A stretch of 31,426 nt of DNA from NCBI GenBank assembly GCA_051001995.1, contig JBPCMT010000114.1, positions 1 to 31,426 of the forward strand, read 5' to 3'. The notes under the pieces were generated by a model. The model did no database searches, was not told the DNA's origin, and worked only from the letters and a program-made list of their open reading frames with translations. This document shows, in pieces, positions 23,475-31,030 of this stretch (positions are counted from its first letter, which is position 1; each line of letters opens with the position of its first letter). Both the position numbers and the translations under genes were made by a program. This DNA is from CAWEHQ01 sp051001995 (GTDB lineage Bacteria > Actinomycetota > Thermoleophilia > Solirubrobacterales > Thermoleophilaceae).

Positions 23475-24052
23475 TGCTGCTGCTCCAAGCCCTGGCGAGG
23501 CTCGTCACCGTTCTGCTTCTGACCTTGCTCGCGTTGGCCGGGCTCGCGCTCGCCGTGTTCTCGATCGGCGGAGGCGAGGCCACCGTCAGCCTCCCCGGCC
23601 TCGCCGACCTGGTCGGGCTCGATGTCCTGCGCGACCGCGTCGGCGACCTGCTCGCGTCCGTCGAGGACGGCGGAGGCATTGAGGTCGTGCCGGCGCTCGC
23701 CGGGCTCGGGGCCATTGCCCTCGGCTTGCTGCTCCTCCTCGGCGCGTTCGGCTCGCGGCGCGAGCGGCTGGTGACGCTGCCCCACGACGGCGACGGCGAG
23801 CTCGCGGCGCGCCGCCGGCCGCTCGGGCACATGGCGGTCGCGCTCGCCGACCAGGCGCGCGACGTCACCCCGACGAAGGTGAAGGTGCGACCGAGCCGGC
23901 GCGGCTCGGGCGGCCGGATGGACGTCGCCGTGGACCATCCGAAGACCGCCGAGGACGTCGCCGACCGCACGGCCAGCTCGCTCGAGCCGTTAACCGATCC
24001 CTTCGACCTGAACGCGCGCGTCCGCGCCAGGGCTGCCTCGCGGGTGAGGTGA
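23474..24052 (+). CDS. amaP: AmaP-like membrane anchor for Asp23
   Basis: 192-residue protein with two transmembrane helices (about 9-31 and 71-93) separated by a short extracytoplasmic segment, then a soluble C-terminal domain (about 100-180) with Asp23-like pattern TPTKVKVRPSRRGSGGRMDV. AmaP of Staphylococcus has the same layout and tethers Asp23 to the membrane. Identity cannot be confirmed without a search, but topology, size and position next to two Asp23-like genes agree. The start ATG overlaps the preceding stop by 1 nt; the stop overlaps the next GTG as GTGA. Confidence 0.75.
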   Translation: MLLLQALARLVTVLLLTLLALAGLALAVFSIGGGEATVSLPGLADLVGLDVLRDRVGDLLASVEDGGGIEVVPALAGLGAIALGLLLLLGAFGSRRERLVTLPHDGDGELAARRRPLGHMAVALADQARDVTPTKVKVRPSRRGSGGRMDVAVDHPKTAEDVADRTASSLEPLTDPFDLNARVRARAASRVR

Positions 24053-24660
24053 CAGTGCTTCGCCAGCGCCTCAAGGTGGCCAGCTCCCCGCTCGCGTTCC
24101 TCGGGCGCGGGGTGCTCGTGCTCTTCGCCCTCCTCCTGATCTGGTACGGGCTGATGCTCGCGCTGCTCGCGCTCGGCGTCTCGCCGGACACGGTCAACGG
24201 CATCTCGGGCTACCGCACGGCCTACGACTACCTCGCCGGACTGACGCCCGAGGACATCACCGACACGACGCGGCTGATCGTCGGGCTCGCGGGCCTCGCG
24301 GCGTTGCTCCTGTTCGGGTACCTCGCGGCGAAGGAGCTCCCGCGGCCGTACCTGGCCCGCAGCGACCTGCGCATCGCCGAGGACGAGCGCGGCGCCGTCG
24401 AGGTGGGGCCGCGAGCGGTCGAGCGCGTGGCCGAGGTCGCCGCCAACGAGCACCCCACGGTAAGCGGGGTCGCCGGCCGGCTCGAGGACGAGGCGGTGAC
24501 CGTCAACGTGACGGTCACGAGCCCGCGCGGAGTGGATCAGACGCTGACCGACGTCCAGCGGCGCGTGCGCGAGGCGCTGGCGCGGCACGACCTCGGGGAC
24601 AGGACGGTCAACGTGACCGTGACCGGCTTCGACAGACAACGACGAAGGGAACTCTCATGA
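24049..24660 (+). CDS. Membrane protein with Asp23-like C-terminus (DUF6286-like)
   Basis: 203 residues, two transmembrane helices (about 20-44, containing VLFALLLIWYGLMLALLAL, and 76-93), then a cytoplasmic domain of about 100 residues with EVGPRAVERVAEVAANEHP, a beta strand VTVNVTVTSP, helix DVQRRVREALARHDL and strand TVNVTVTGF. This alternation again resembles the Asp23 fold. Proteins of this form (annotated DUF6286 in actinobacteria) occur beside Asp23 genes. It is coupled by GTGA to amaP and by ATGA to the following small gene. Likely a second membrane partner of the stress assembly. Confidence 0.75.
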   Translation: MTVLRQRLKVASSPLAFLGRGVLVLFALLLIWYGLMLALLALGVSPDTVNGISGYRTAYDYLAGLTPEDITDTTRLIVGLAGLAALLLFGYLAAKELPRPYLARSDLRIAEDERGAVEVGPRAVERVAEVAANEHPTVSGVAGRLEDEAVTVNVTVTSPRGVDQTLTDVQRRVREALARHDLGDRTVNVTVTGFDRQRRRELS

Positions 24661-24896
24661 CCGACTTGAAGCGCTTCGCCACCCTGCTCGGCTTCGCGTT
24701 CGCCGCCGCGTGGATCGGCTTCGGCTTCGGCGACGCGATCCTCTGCCTGCTCGCGGCGGGGGCGTTCTACGCCGTCGCCTCGTACCTCGAGGGCGACGTG
24801 GACCTGGCGGAGCTCCAGGACCGCTTCGGAGGCGGAGGCGAGTCGCAAGCCCCCGCTCAGACGCGGCGCCGCAGAAGCACGGCCAGGGTCAGCTGA
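24657..24896 (+). CDS. Small membrane protein of the Asp23 locus (DUF2273-like)
   Basis: 79 residues: two closely spaced hydrophobic helices (FATLLGFAFAAAWIGFGF and AILCLLAAGAFYAVASYL), then a short acidic segment with GDVDLAELQDRF and a basic tail. DUF2273-type small membrane proteins are standard members of Asp23/AmaP loci. ATG at 24657 follows an AAGGGA ribosome site and overlaps the previous stop as ATGA. It is the last of five tightly packed genes. Confidence 0.8.
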   Translation: MTDLKRFATLLGFAFAAAWIGFGFGDAILCLLAAGAFYAVASYLEGDVDLAELQDRFGGGGESQAPAQTRRRRSTARVS

Positions 24897-24945
24897 CGTG
24901 ACCGCCGACTGACCCCGCCGCGCCCGCGCCGCGTATCGAGGGGGC

Positions 24946-25758
24946 ATGTCGGCGGGCTACTTCAACGACGACTCCATGCTCCGGCGCGTCCACCGCGAGC
25001 GCGCGATCGCGCTCTCCGGGCCGCGGGCGCTGCTGATGCAGGCCGCCCACCCGCTGGCGGTGTCTGGTCTGCTCGCGCACTCGAGTGCGCTCGAGGATCC
25101 CTACGAGCGCCTGGCCCGGACGGCGGAGGTGATGAGCACGATCGGCTTCGGCTCGCGCTCGGAGGCCGACGCCGTCACGGGCGAGGTGCGCAAGATGCAC
25201 CGCCGCGTGCGCGGAACGCTGAAGACCGACGTCGGCCCGTACCCGGCCGGGACGCCCTACCGGGCCGACGACCCGCAGCTGCTCCTGTGGGTGCTGTTCA
25301 CCCTGGTCGACAGCGGCCTCGTGGTCTACGAGAAGTACGTCGGGCGCCTGTCCGAGGATGAGCGCGCCGCGTACTGGGACGACTACCGCATCGTCGGTCG
25401 GCTGTTCGGCCTGCGCGGCGGCGACATGCCGGCCACGCTCGCGGAGCTTCGCGGCTATCGCCGGGAGATGCTCACCGGGAACCGCCTGCTGGTCACCGAC
25501 TGGGCTCGGACGCGGGCGCGCCGGATCGTCCTCGAGCCACCGGTCCCGCTCTACCTGCGGCCGCTGGTCGAGACCGCGAACTTCGTCACGGTCGCGTTGC
25601 TCCCGGCCGAGATCCGGCGCCAGTACGGATTCAGCCCGCTGCCGCCCGCGGCCGTGCGGCGCGCGCTCGTGGCCGGCGGGGCGGAGTACGTCAAGCGCGC
25701 GGTGATCCCGTTCCTTCCCGAGCGACTGAGGCTCGTGCCGGCGGCGAGGGCGGCCTGA
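24946..25758 (+). CDS. Oxygenase MpaB family (DUF2236) protein
   Basis: Predicted heme-binding, mainly helical oxygenase-like protein of the MpaB/Lcp-related DUF2236 family, 270 residues. Conserved features: an early Arg-rich helix MLRRVHRERAIALSGPRALL, heme-ligand segment LMQAAHPLAVSG (His about 44), VMSTIGFGSRSEA, RRVRGTLKTDVGPYPAGTPY, and DPQLLLWVLFTLVDSGL (about 105-121). Characterised relatives include the rubber-cleaving latex-clearing protein, but most actinobacterial DUF2236 proteins have unknown substrates. ATG at 24946 follows GAGGGGG. It is 49 nt after the Asp23 locus and could be read through from it. It ends in a hairpin shared with the convergent R2lox gene. Confidence 0.92.
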   Translation: MSAGYFNDDSMLRRVHRERAIALSGPRALLMQAAHPLAVSGLLAHSSALEDPYERLARTAEVMSTIGFGSRSEADAVTGEVRKMHRRVRGTLKTDVGPYPAGTPYRADDPQLLLWVLFTLVDSGLVVYEKYVGRLSEDERAAYWDDYRIVGRLFGLRGGDMPATLAELRGYRREMLTGNRLLVTDWARTRARRIVLEPPVPLYLRPLVETANFVTVALLPAEIRRQYGFSPLPPAAVRRALVAGGAEYVKRAVIPFLPERLRLVPAARAA

Positions 25759-25775
25759 CGCCGCCGCCCTCGCCG
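25742..25775. terminator. Perfect 13-bp hairpin between convergent genes
   Basis: CGGCGAGGGCGGC (25742-25754) and GCCGCCCTCGCCG (25763-25775) are exact complements around an 8-nt loop. The left arm lies in the last codons of the MpaB gene and the loop contains its TGA. It lies between convergent MpaB and R2lox genes, so it can act in both directions. There is no T-run on either side, which is common for terminators in GC-rich actinobacteria. Confidence 0.6.
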
Positions 25776-25798
25776 GGTCGGGATCGCCTCGCCTTCCG

Positions 25799-26713
25799 CT
25801 AGGCCGCCGCGGGCTCGAGCTGGAGCGGCACGCCGATCGCCTTCAACCGCCGCGACAGCGACTTAAAGGCGAACTCGTTGACCTCGGCTGAGCTGTAGCC
25901 GAGGATCTCGTACTCCTCGCCGACCTCGTAGCCGGGCGGCACCAGCACGCCCGCGGCGATCGGGATCAGCTCCCCGAGCTTCGCCTGCATCCGGCGGCCG
26001 AGCGCCTCGTCCTCGCCGGCTGACTGCGCCAGGAACCAGGTGCCGTAGGCGACGTGTCGGTGCTCGTCGCGGGCGATGTTCCCGAACCCCTCGACGAAGC
26101 CCGGGAGGATGCCCTCCCCCTCCATGTACTCGGTGATGTAGTGCTGGCCAGTGAGCGCCAGCGCTCCCTCGATGACCATGTGGTAGGTGGTCACGAAGTC
26201 CACCTTCGCCTCGATGTCGCGCGGGTCGTCGATCAGCGTCTGGCCCGCCTGGACGAGCGACTCGTCGAAGAGCCTCCCGAACGCGTCGTTGAGGTGCTCG
26301 CGCACGCGCTCGAGCCGCCGCTTCATCTCGGGGTCGTTGTAGCCGACGACCTCGCGGTAGAAGCGGTCGAAGAACTGCATGTGACGTGCCTCGTCGACCT
26401 GCTGGCTCGCGAGGAACGCCTCCTCCTGCTCGTCGTCGTAGGCCATCACGAGACCCGAGAACTGCGTCGTAACGCGCTCTTCGCCGATGAAGAACGAGGA
26501 CAGATTCCAGAGCAGGTGGTGGCGCTGCTCATCCGACAGCGCGGCGAAGTCGCGCTTGTCCTGCTCGAGGTCGATGTCCTGAGACAGCCACTGCTGGCGC
26601 TCCCACAGCTCGTAGAGCTCCTGTGGCGTCTTGAGCTTGATCTTGCGCGCCTGCTCCTCATGTTCGAGCGTCCCCGGATCCCCCTGGGGGGCGAGTTCCT
26701 CGAGCGTGGCCAC
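25799..26713 (-). CDS. R2-like ligand-binding oxidase (R2lox)
   Basis: Ferritin-like di-metal (Mn/Fe) oxidase, 304 residues; relatives are often misnamed ribonucleotide reductase beta subunits. The six metal ligands can be placed: Glu78 (GEER), Glu108 and His111 (DEARH), Glu182 (IEGAL), Glu217 and His220 (DEHRH). The first ligand is Glu, not the Asp of class Ia R2. Val81 (three after Glu78) and Tyr177 (five before Glu182) fall at the positions that form the Val-Tyr ether cross-link in R2lox. The C-terminal tail lacks an obvious R1-binding peptide. It starts with GTG at 26713 behind a strong AAGGAGG site and is divergent from a TetR gene. Members bind a long-chain fatty acid near the metals; the physiological substrate is unknown. 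Confidence 0.9.
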   Translation of the reverse strand: MATLEELAPQGDPGTLEHEEQARKIKLKTPQELYELWERQQWLSQDIDLEQDKRDFAALSDEQRHHLLWNLSSFFIGEERVTTQFSGLVMAYDDEQEEAFLASQQVDEARHMQFFDRFYREVVGYNDPEMKRRLERVREHLNDAFGRLFDESLVQAGQTLIDDPRDIEAKVDFVTTYHMVIEGALALTGQHYITEYMEGEGILPGFVEGFGNIARDEHRHVAYGTWFLAQSAGEDEALGRRMQAKLGELIPIAAGVLVPPGYEVGEEYEILGYSSAEVNEFAFKSLSRRLKAIGVPLQLEPAAA

Positions 26714-26755
26714 GGCGGGCCTCCTTCTTTCGACTTCAGCTGGCTGCCCGCCACC

Positions 26756-26783
26756 CTACCCGATTTTCGACACTATGTGAAAC
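26756..26783 (-). promoter_or_regulatory. Possible stress-sigma-like promoter of R2lox
   Basis: On the minus strand GTTT (26783-26780) is followed after 18 nt by GGGTAG (26761-26756), 43 nt before the R2lox start. This resembles the SigB/SigF form also seen before asp23, but the spacer is two longer than there. The same divergent gap must hold the TetR promoter and operator. No convincing long palindrome was found for TetR: only CAC/GTG around TAT at 26771-26779. Confidence 0.3.
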
Positions 26784-26812
26784 GACGCGTTGAACACTCC
26801 GTCAGGATTGCT

Positions 26813-27445
26813 ATGGTCACGACGATGGCCACGGCAGCAGCCAGCCGCACGGAACGACGCCAGCGACGCGAGGACGTACGCGCCAAGCTCATCGAGGCGA
26901 TCGGCGAGCTCGCCGAGGAGTCCGCTTTCCGCGACCTCACCGTCGACGCGATCGCCCGCCACGCCGGGTTGTCGCGCAGCGCTTTCTACTTCTACTTCCG
27001 CGACAAGCACGATCTCCTGATCGCGGCCGCGGCCGAGGTGGCCGACGACCTCTACGTCGAGGCCGACCGCTGGTGGCACGGGCAGGGCGAGCCGGGCGCG
27101 TTGGTGCGCGAGGCGCTGACCGGGGTCGCCTTCGTCTACGCGCGCCACGGGGGGCTGCTCGGCCTCGCCGTGGAGGTGTCCGCGTACGACCCGGACGTGA
27201 GGGCCTTCTGGCGCTCGCTCGTCGAGCGGTTCGTTGACGCGACCGCCGAGCACCTCGAGCATGAGCGCGACGGTGGGCGGCTAGCGGCGGTTGTGCCGCG
27301 GCCGACCGCCGAGGCGCTCGTCTGGATGGCCGAGCGTTGCCTGTGGTTGTTTCTGGCCAGGGGCGAGCGACCGGTCGACGAGGTCGTGGACCAGCTTGCC
27401 TCGGTCTGGATGGCGGCGATCTACGCGGATCCGGCCGGCGCATAG
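26813..27445 (+). CDS. TetR/AcrR family transcriptional regulator
   Basis: 210-residue one-component repressor. N-terminal DNA-binding helix-turn-helix: AKLIEAIGELAEE, then LTVDAIARHAGLSRSAFYFY and FRDKHDLL (about 42-70), typical TetR spacing. The C-terminal ligand domain is helical with VSAYDPDVRAFWRSLVERF; the ligand is unknown. ATG at 26813 follows AGGA with a 5-nt gap; an ATG at 26825 would shorten it by four. It is divergent from R2lox and 12 nt upstream of the SDR gene, so it probably controls both. In Mycobacterium tuberculosis the R2lox gene Rv0233 likewise neighbours a TetR gene, Rv0232. Confidence 0.95.
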   Translation: MVTTMATAAASRTERRQRREDVRAKLIEAIGELAEESAFRDLTVDAIARHAGLSRSAFYFYFRDKHDLLIAAAAEVADDLYVEADRWWHGQGEPGALVREALTGVAFVYARHGGLLGLAVEVSAYDPDVRAFWRSLVERFVDATAEHLEHERDGGRLAAVVPRPTAEALVWMAERCLWLFLARGERPVDEVVDQLASVWMAAIYADPAGA

Positions 27446-27457
27446 ACTCCCGCCGCC

Positions 27458-28543
27458 GTGGCGCAGCCGCTCGCCTTCCTGACGGGGTTTCCCGGGTTCA
27501 TCGGGCGGCGCTTGGCGCGCGCGCTCGTGGACGCTGAGCCGGACGCGCGGGTCGCCTGCCTCGTCGAGGCGCGGATGGAGGCGCAGGCGCGCGAAGCGGC
27601 CGCCGCGATCGACCCCGAGCGCGTCGAGATCCTGCTCGGCGACATCACCGATCGCCGTCTCGGGCTGGCGACCGACGACTACGAGCGCCTCGCAGCCGAC
27701 GTCACCACGGCCCATCACCTGGCGGCGATCTACGACCTGGCCGTGCCGCTCGAGGTCGCCCAGCGGGTGAACGTCGAGGGGACGGGCAACGTCCTCGAGT
27801 TGTGCTCACGGTGCGAGCGGCTCGAGCGCCTGGTCTACGCCAGCACCGCGTACGTCGCGGGCACGCGGCGTGGCGTGGTCTACGAGCACGAGCTGACGTT
27901 CGGGCAGGGCTTCAAGAACCACTACGAGTCGACCAAGTTCCAGGCCGAGGTCTGGGTCCGGGCGGCCATGGAGCGCGTGCCGACGACGGTCATCCGCCCG
28001 GCGATCGTGGTCGGCGACTCGCTCAGCGGCGACACGCAGAAGTTCGACGGGCCCTACTACATGCTCAGAGTGGTCCAGGCGTCGGAGCGAAGCGGCGGCC
28101 CGATCCCCCAGTTCGGGCGCTCACGAGCGCCGTTCAACGTCGTGCCGGTGGACTTCGTGGTGGACGCGATGGTCGCGGCGGAGCGGGACTCGGAGGCGGC
28201 CGGGCAGACTCTCCACCTGGTGGACCCCGAGCCGGTATCGGCGAGCGACGTGCTGCGCCTGCTCGCCCGCGAGTACGCCGGCCGGGCGCCGGGGATGCGG
28301 GTGCCACCGATGCTCGTGACCGCCTCGCTGAAGCTTCCGCCGGTGCGCCGCTTCTACGCCGACGCGCCCGCCGAGAGCCTGCGCTACCTCAACCACCCGG
28401 TTCGCTTCGACACCCGCCAGGCGGGCGACATGCTCGCGCGGCACGGGCTGCGCTGCCCGCGTTTCGAGGAGTACGTGGGCCCGATGGTCCGCTTCTTCCG
28501 CGAGCACGAGAGCGACCCGGCGTTCGTGCCGGCGCACGCCTGA
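27458..28543 (+). CDS. Extended SDR, fatty-acyl/thioester reductase-like (male-sterility NAD-binding type)
   Basis: NAD(P)-dependent oxidoreductase of the NAD_binding_4/extended SDR group, 361 residues. Cofactor loop LTGFPGFIGRRLARAL (TGxxGxxG, about 9-24), HHLAAIYDLAVP, VNVEGTGNVLELC, active-site YASTAYVAGTRRG and Tyr-Lys pair in HYESTKFQAE. Then VIRPAIVVGDS and a C-terminal substrate domain. Acyl-CoA or acyl-ACP reduction to aldehyde, or sterol/isoprenoid oxidation, are both consistent; no carrier-protein domain is attached. It starts with GTG at 27458, 12 nt after tetR, so the two genes form one transcript. It is convergent with the aldehyde dehydrogenase, which could act on its product. 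Confidence 0.88.
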   Translation: MAQPLAFLTGFPGFIGRRLARALVDAEPDARVACLVEARMEAQAREAAAAIDPERVEILLGDITDRRLGLATDDYERLAADVTTAHHLAAIYDLAVPLEVAQRVNVEGTGNVLELCSRCERLERLVYASTAYVAGTRRGVVYEHELTFGQGFKNHYESTKFQAEVWVRAAMERVPTTVIRPAIVVGDSLSGDTQKFDGPYYMLRVVQASERSGGPIPQFGRSRAPFNVVPVDFVVDAMVAAERDSEAAGQTLHLVDPEPVSASDVLRLLAREYAGRAPGMRVPPMLVTASLKLPPVRRFYADAPAESLRYLNHPVRFDTRQAGDMLARHGLRCPRFEEYVGPMVRFFREHESDPAFVPAHA

Positions 28544-28556
28544 GCCCACCGGATCG

Positions 28557-30176
28557 CTAGGGTCGCCGGCGCGCGCCGCGCAGCATCTTGCGGGCGACCT
28601 TCGCGAGCGGGAGCGCGCCCTGTCGCAGCGCCCCGAGCTTGTCCTCGTCGCGTCCGTAGAGAAGCTGCGCCGATGAGCGCATCGCGGTGCGCAGCGACTC
28701 GTCGTAGGGGTGCCACCAGAACTGGGGCAGGCGCGAGGGCTCCCACGCCACGTGCTTGACGTTCACGCACTCGTAGAAGCCGAACTTGGAGTGGGAGCGG
28801 CCGAGCCCCGAGTTCTTGACGCCGCCCCACGAGCACTGGCAGGCGCCGTGCGAGTAGGAGTGGTCGTTGATCCACACGCTGCCGGCCTCGATCCGGCGCG
28901 CGATCCGCTCGCCCCTGGCGCGGTCGAGCGTCCAGACCGAGGCGCTGAGACCGAACTCGGAGTCGTTCGCGAGGCGGATCGCCTCTTCCTCGGAGTCGAC
29001 GGTGATCACCGGCAGCACCGGTCCGAAAATCTCCTCGCGCATGATCCGCATCTCGTGCGTCACGCCGGTGAGCACGGCCGGCGCGAAGAACGGGCCCTCG
29101 AGGCCGGGCACCTCGGTGGGACCACCGCAGCGCAGCTCGGCGCCGCTTTGCACGGCGTCGTCCACGAGCTCGCGGACGAGGTCAAACTGCTCGCGCGAGA
29201 CCATCGGCCCGATCTCCGTACCGCCTTGGAGCGGGTCGCCCACGCGGAGGCGGCGCGCGCTCGCGACGACGCCATCGACGAAGCGGTCCGCCACCTCGTC
29301 CGCGACGTACACGCGCTCGATCCCCGAGCACGTCTGGCCGGCGTTGGCGAAGCCGCCCCACGCGCAGCCGGCGATCGCCGTATCGAGGTTGGCGTCCGCG
29401 AGCACGATCGCCGGGTCCTTGCCGCCGAGCTCGAGCACCGAGCCCTTCATGCGCTCGGCGCAGGCGACGCCCACGCCGCGGCCGACGTCCACCGAGCCCG
29501 TGAAGAAGATCTTGGCGGCGCTCGACTCGACCAGCGCCCCGCCGACGGCGCCGCCGCCGTGCACCGCGCGGACGAGCCCCTGCGGGAGCCCGGCGCGCTC
29601 GAAGGCCCACTGGATCCGCTGTCCGATCAGCGGCGTGAGCGACGCCGGCTTCACGACCACGCCGTTGCCGCACATGAGGGCGATCGCCACCTCGCCGAAC
29701 GGGATCGACCACGGGTAGTTCCAGGGGGCGATCACCCCGACGACGCCGAGCGGGTCGTAGGCGAAGTGCGACTTCTTCTGCTTGAAGAAGATCTGCGGGT
29801 AGGAGATCTTCTCGTCGGCGAGGATCTCCGGCCCGGCGTCCGCGATCCAGTGCAGCGCATCGATCGTCGGGAGCAGCTCCATCGTGTAGCACTCGCTGAT
29901 CGGCTTGCCCTGCTCGCGCGCCATCAGCGTGGCCAGCTCGTCGAGGTTGTCGATCACCACCTGGGCCGTGCGCCGCATGTAGCGGGCGCGGTCGGACAGC
30001 GCCAGCGCGGCCCAGAACGGCTGGACGTCCGCGACCTCGTCGACGACCCCCTGCACCTGCTCGGGGCGCAGCGTCGGCACCGAGCCGACCCGCTCGCCGG
30101 TCGCGGGGTTGTGTGACTCGAGCCCGCCTTCGGCGCCCGCCGGGGGTGCTGCCTCGGTGGCTGTGGCTGCCTGCAT
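28557..30176 (-). CDS. Aldehyde dehydrogenase family protein
   Basis: NAD(P)-dependent aldehyde dehydrogenase, 539 residues, longer than the usual 480-500 because of a C-terminal extension. Motifs: VIAPWNYPWSIPFGE, GNGVVVKPASLTPL, IFFTGSVDVGRGV, general-base Glu in VLELGGKDPAIVL, catalytic Cys in FANAGQTCSGIERVYV, EEIFGPVLPV and GGVKNSGLGRSHSKFG. After the core, about 55 residues include WWHPYDESLRTAMRSSAQLL and a basic end (MLRGARRRP), possibly membrane-associating. The aldehyde cannot be named; acyl aldehyde or semialdehyde are both plausible. The ATG at 30176 follows AAAGGAA. It ends 13 nt from the SDR stop. In M. tuberculosis the aldehyde dehydrogenase gene Rv0234c (gabD1) is next to R2lox, so the grouping may be old. 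Confidence 0.95.
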   Translation of the reverse strand: MQAATATEAAPPAGAEGGLESHNPATGERVGSVPTLRPEQVQGVVDEVADVQPFWAALALSDRARYMRRTAQVVIDNLDELATLMAREQGKPISECYTMELLPTIDALHWIADAGPEILADEKISYPQIFFKQKKSHFAYDPLGVVGVIAPWNYPWSIPFGEVAIALMCGNGVVVKPASLTPLIGQRIQWAFERAGLPQGLVRAVHGGGAVGGALVESSAAKIFFTGSVDVGRGVGVACAERMKGSVLELGGKDPAIVLADANLDTAIAGCAWGGFANAGQTCSGIERVYVADEVADRFVDGVVASARRLRVGDPLQGGTEIGPMVSREQFDLVRELVDDAVQSGAELRCGGPTEVPGLEGPFFAPAVLTGVTHEMRIMREEIFGPVLPVITVDSEEEAIRLANDSEFGLSASVWTLDRARGERIARRIEAGSVWINDHSYSHGACQCSWGGVKNSGLGRSHSKFGFYECVNVKHVAWEPSRLPQFWWHPYDESLRTAMRSSAQLLYGRDEDKLGALRQGALPLAKVARKMLRGARRRP

Positions 30177-30265
30177 GGACGTTCCTTTCGGCTGCTCGCG
30201 GACCGGGCCGGGCGGCCCGAAGGCAGTCTAAGAGCTAGGCCGAGGCGCCGGACCTTCGCGACGGT

Positions 30266-30886
30266 TCACGCCGCGGCTGCGCGGCGCAGCGCCGGCAGCT
30301 TCGTATGGGCGGTCGAGACGCCGCCCTCCGCCGTCTGCACGGTCGGGCCCAGCCGCTGCATGAGCCGCAGCATGGCGACGTTGCGATCGAGCATCTCCGC
30401 CTTGAGGTGGGTGGCGCCGCGCTGCACGGCCAGCCATGCGACCGCCTCGGACATCGCCCGGCCGATCCCCTCGCCCCGGTGCGCCTCGTCCACCAGCAGG
30501 CCGATCTCGGCGAGCCCGGTCCCGAGCAGCGCCACGTCGGCGAGCCCGACGACCTCCTCGGCGCCCCCGATCAGCGCGGTGGCCGCGACGATCAGCGTCG
30601 TGCGCGGGTCGTAGTAGGTGAAGTGGCGGACGGTGGCGTCGGAGACGCGCGGCATCGCGGTGAAGAAGCGGCGCGAGAGCGTCTCCGCCGACTGCCGCTC
30701 GAGGAAGGCGCGCACCTGCGCCACGTCGGTCGGCCGTGCGAGCCGCAGCCGGACGGTGAGTCCGGACGGGAGCTCGTGGGCGGTCGCGAGCATCGCGCCG
30801 GGGTCGACGAACCCGTGCGACTGACGCGGCGGCTCCGCGGAGCGTCGGCGGCGTCCTGGGCGGTGAGTGGCGTGCCTCGAGGCCAT
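30266..30886 (-). CDS. GNAT family N-acetyltransferase
   Basis: 206-residue protein with one GNAT domain: VRLRLARPTDVAQVRAFLE (about 45-63), RRFFTAMPRVSDATVRHFTY, EIGLLVDEAHRGEGIGRAMS (acetyl-CoA loop, about 137-156) and LKAEMLDRNVAMLRLMQRLG. The layout of RFFT followed by a short domain resembles acetyltransferase domains attached to protein-lysine acetyltransferases. The substrate is unknown. ATG at 30886 has a weak GGAA site; the ATG at 30793 begins closer to the domain and is the alternative start, since the first 30 residues are Arg/His-rich and unconserved in style. Confidence 0.88.
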   Translation of the reverse strand: MASRHATHRPGRRRRSAEPPRQSHGFVDPGAMLATAHELPSGLTVRLRLARPTDVAQVRAFLERQSAETLSRRFFTAMPRVSDATVRHFTYYDPRTTLIVAATALIGGAEEVVGLADVALLGTGLAEIGLLVDEAHRGEGIGRAMSEAVAWLAVQRGATHLKAEMLDRNVAMLRLMQRLGPTVQTAEGGVSTAHTKLPALRRAAAA

Positions 30887-30910
30887 CGGTTCCAGGGTGG
30901 CAGAAGACCC

Positions 30911-30926
30911 CCATTGAGGCCAATGG
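30911..30926. promoter_or_regulatory. Short dyad upstream of the GNAT gene
   Basis: CCATTG (30911-30916) and CAATGG (30921-30926) are exact complements around AGGC, 25 nt upstream of the GNAT start. A second, overlapping dyad GCCAA/TTGGC lies at 30919-30934. A regulator site is possible; arms of six bases can also arise by chance. Confidence 0.3.
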
Positions 30927-31030
30927 CGCTTGGCATCCTGCAGCGCCGCTTGCGCCTGGGAGCGGCGCCGGCGCAGCGGGAGTGAGCGATGTCACAGTCG
31001 CGACCGGGCGGCCGCGGCCGCCGGCCGCTC

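Noticed and set aside
23227..24639. 470-codon frame antisense to the Asp23 locus
   Set aside because: Arg/Pro/Ala-rich shadow of overlapping, well-spaced plus-strand genes with ribosome sites.
25799..26713. Ribonucleotide reductase beta subunit (NrdB)
   Set aside because: First metal ligand is Glu, the Val81/Tyr177 pair of R2lox is present, no reductase alpha subunit is nearby and no R1-binding tail is evident.
26771..26779. TetR operator at CACTATGTG
   Set aside because: Only three-base arms are symmetric; extending the arms gives poor complementarity.
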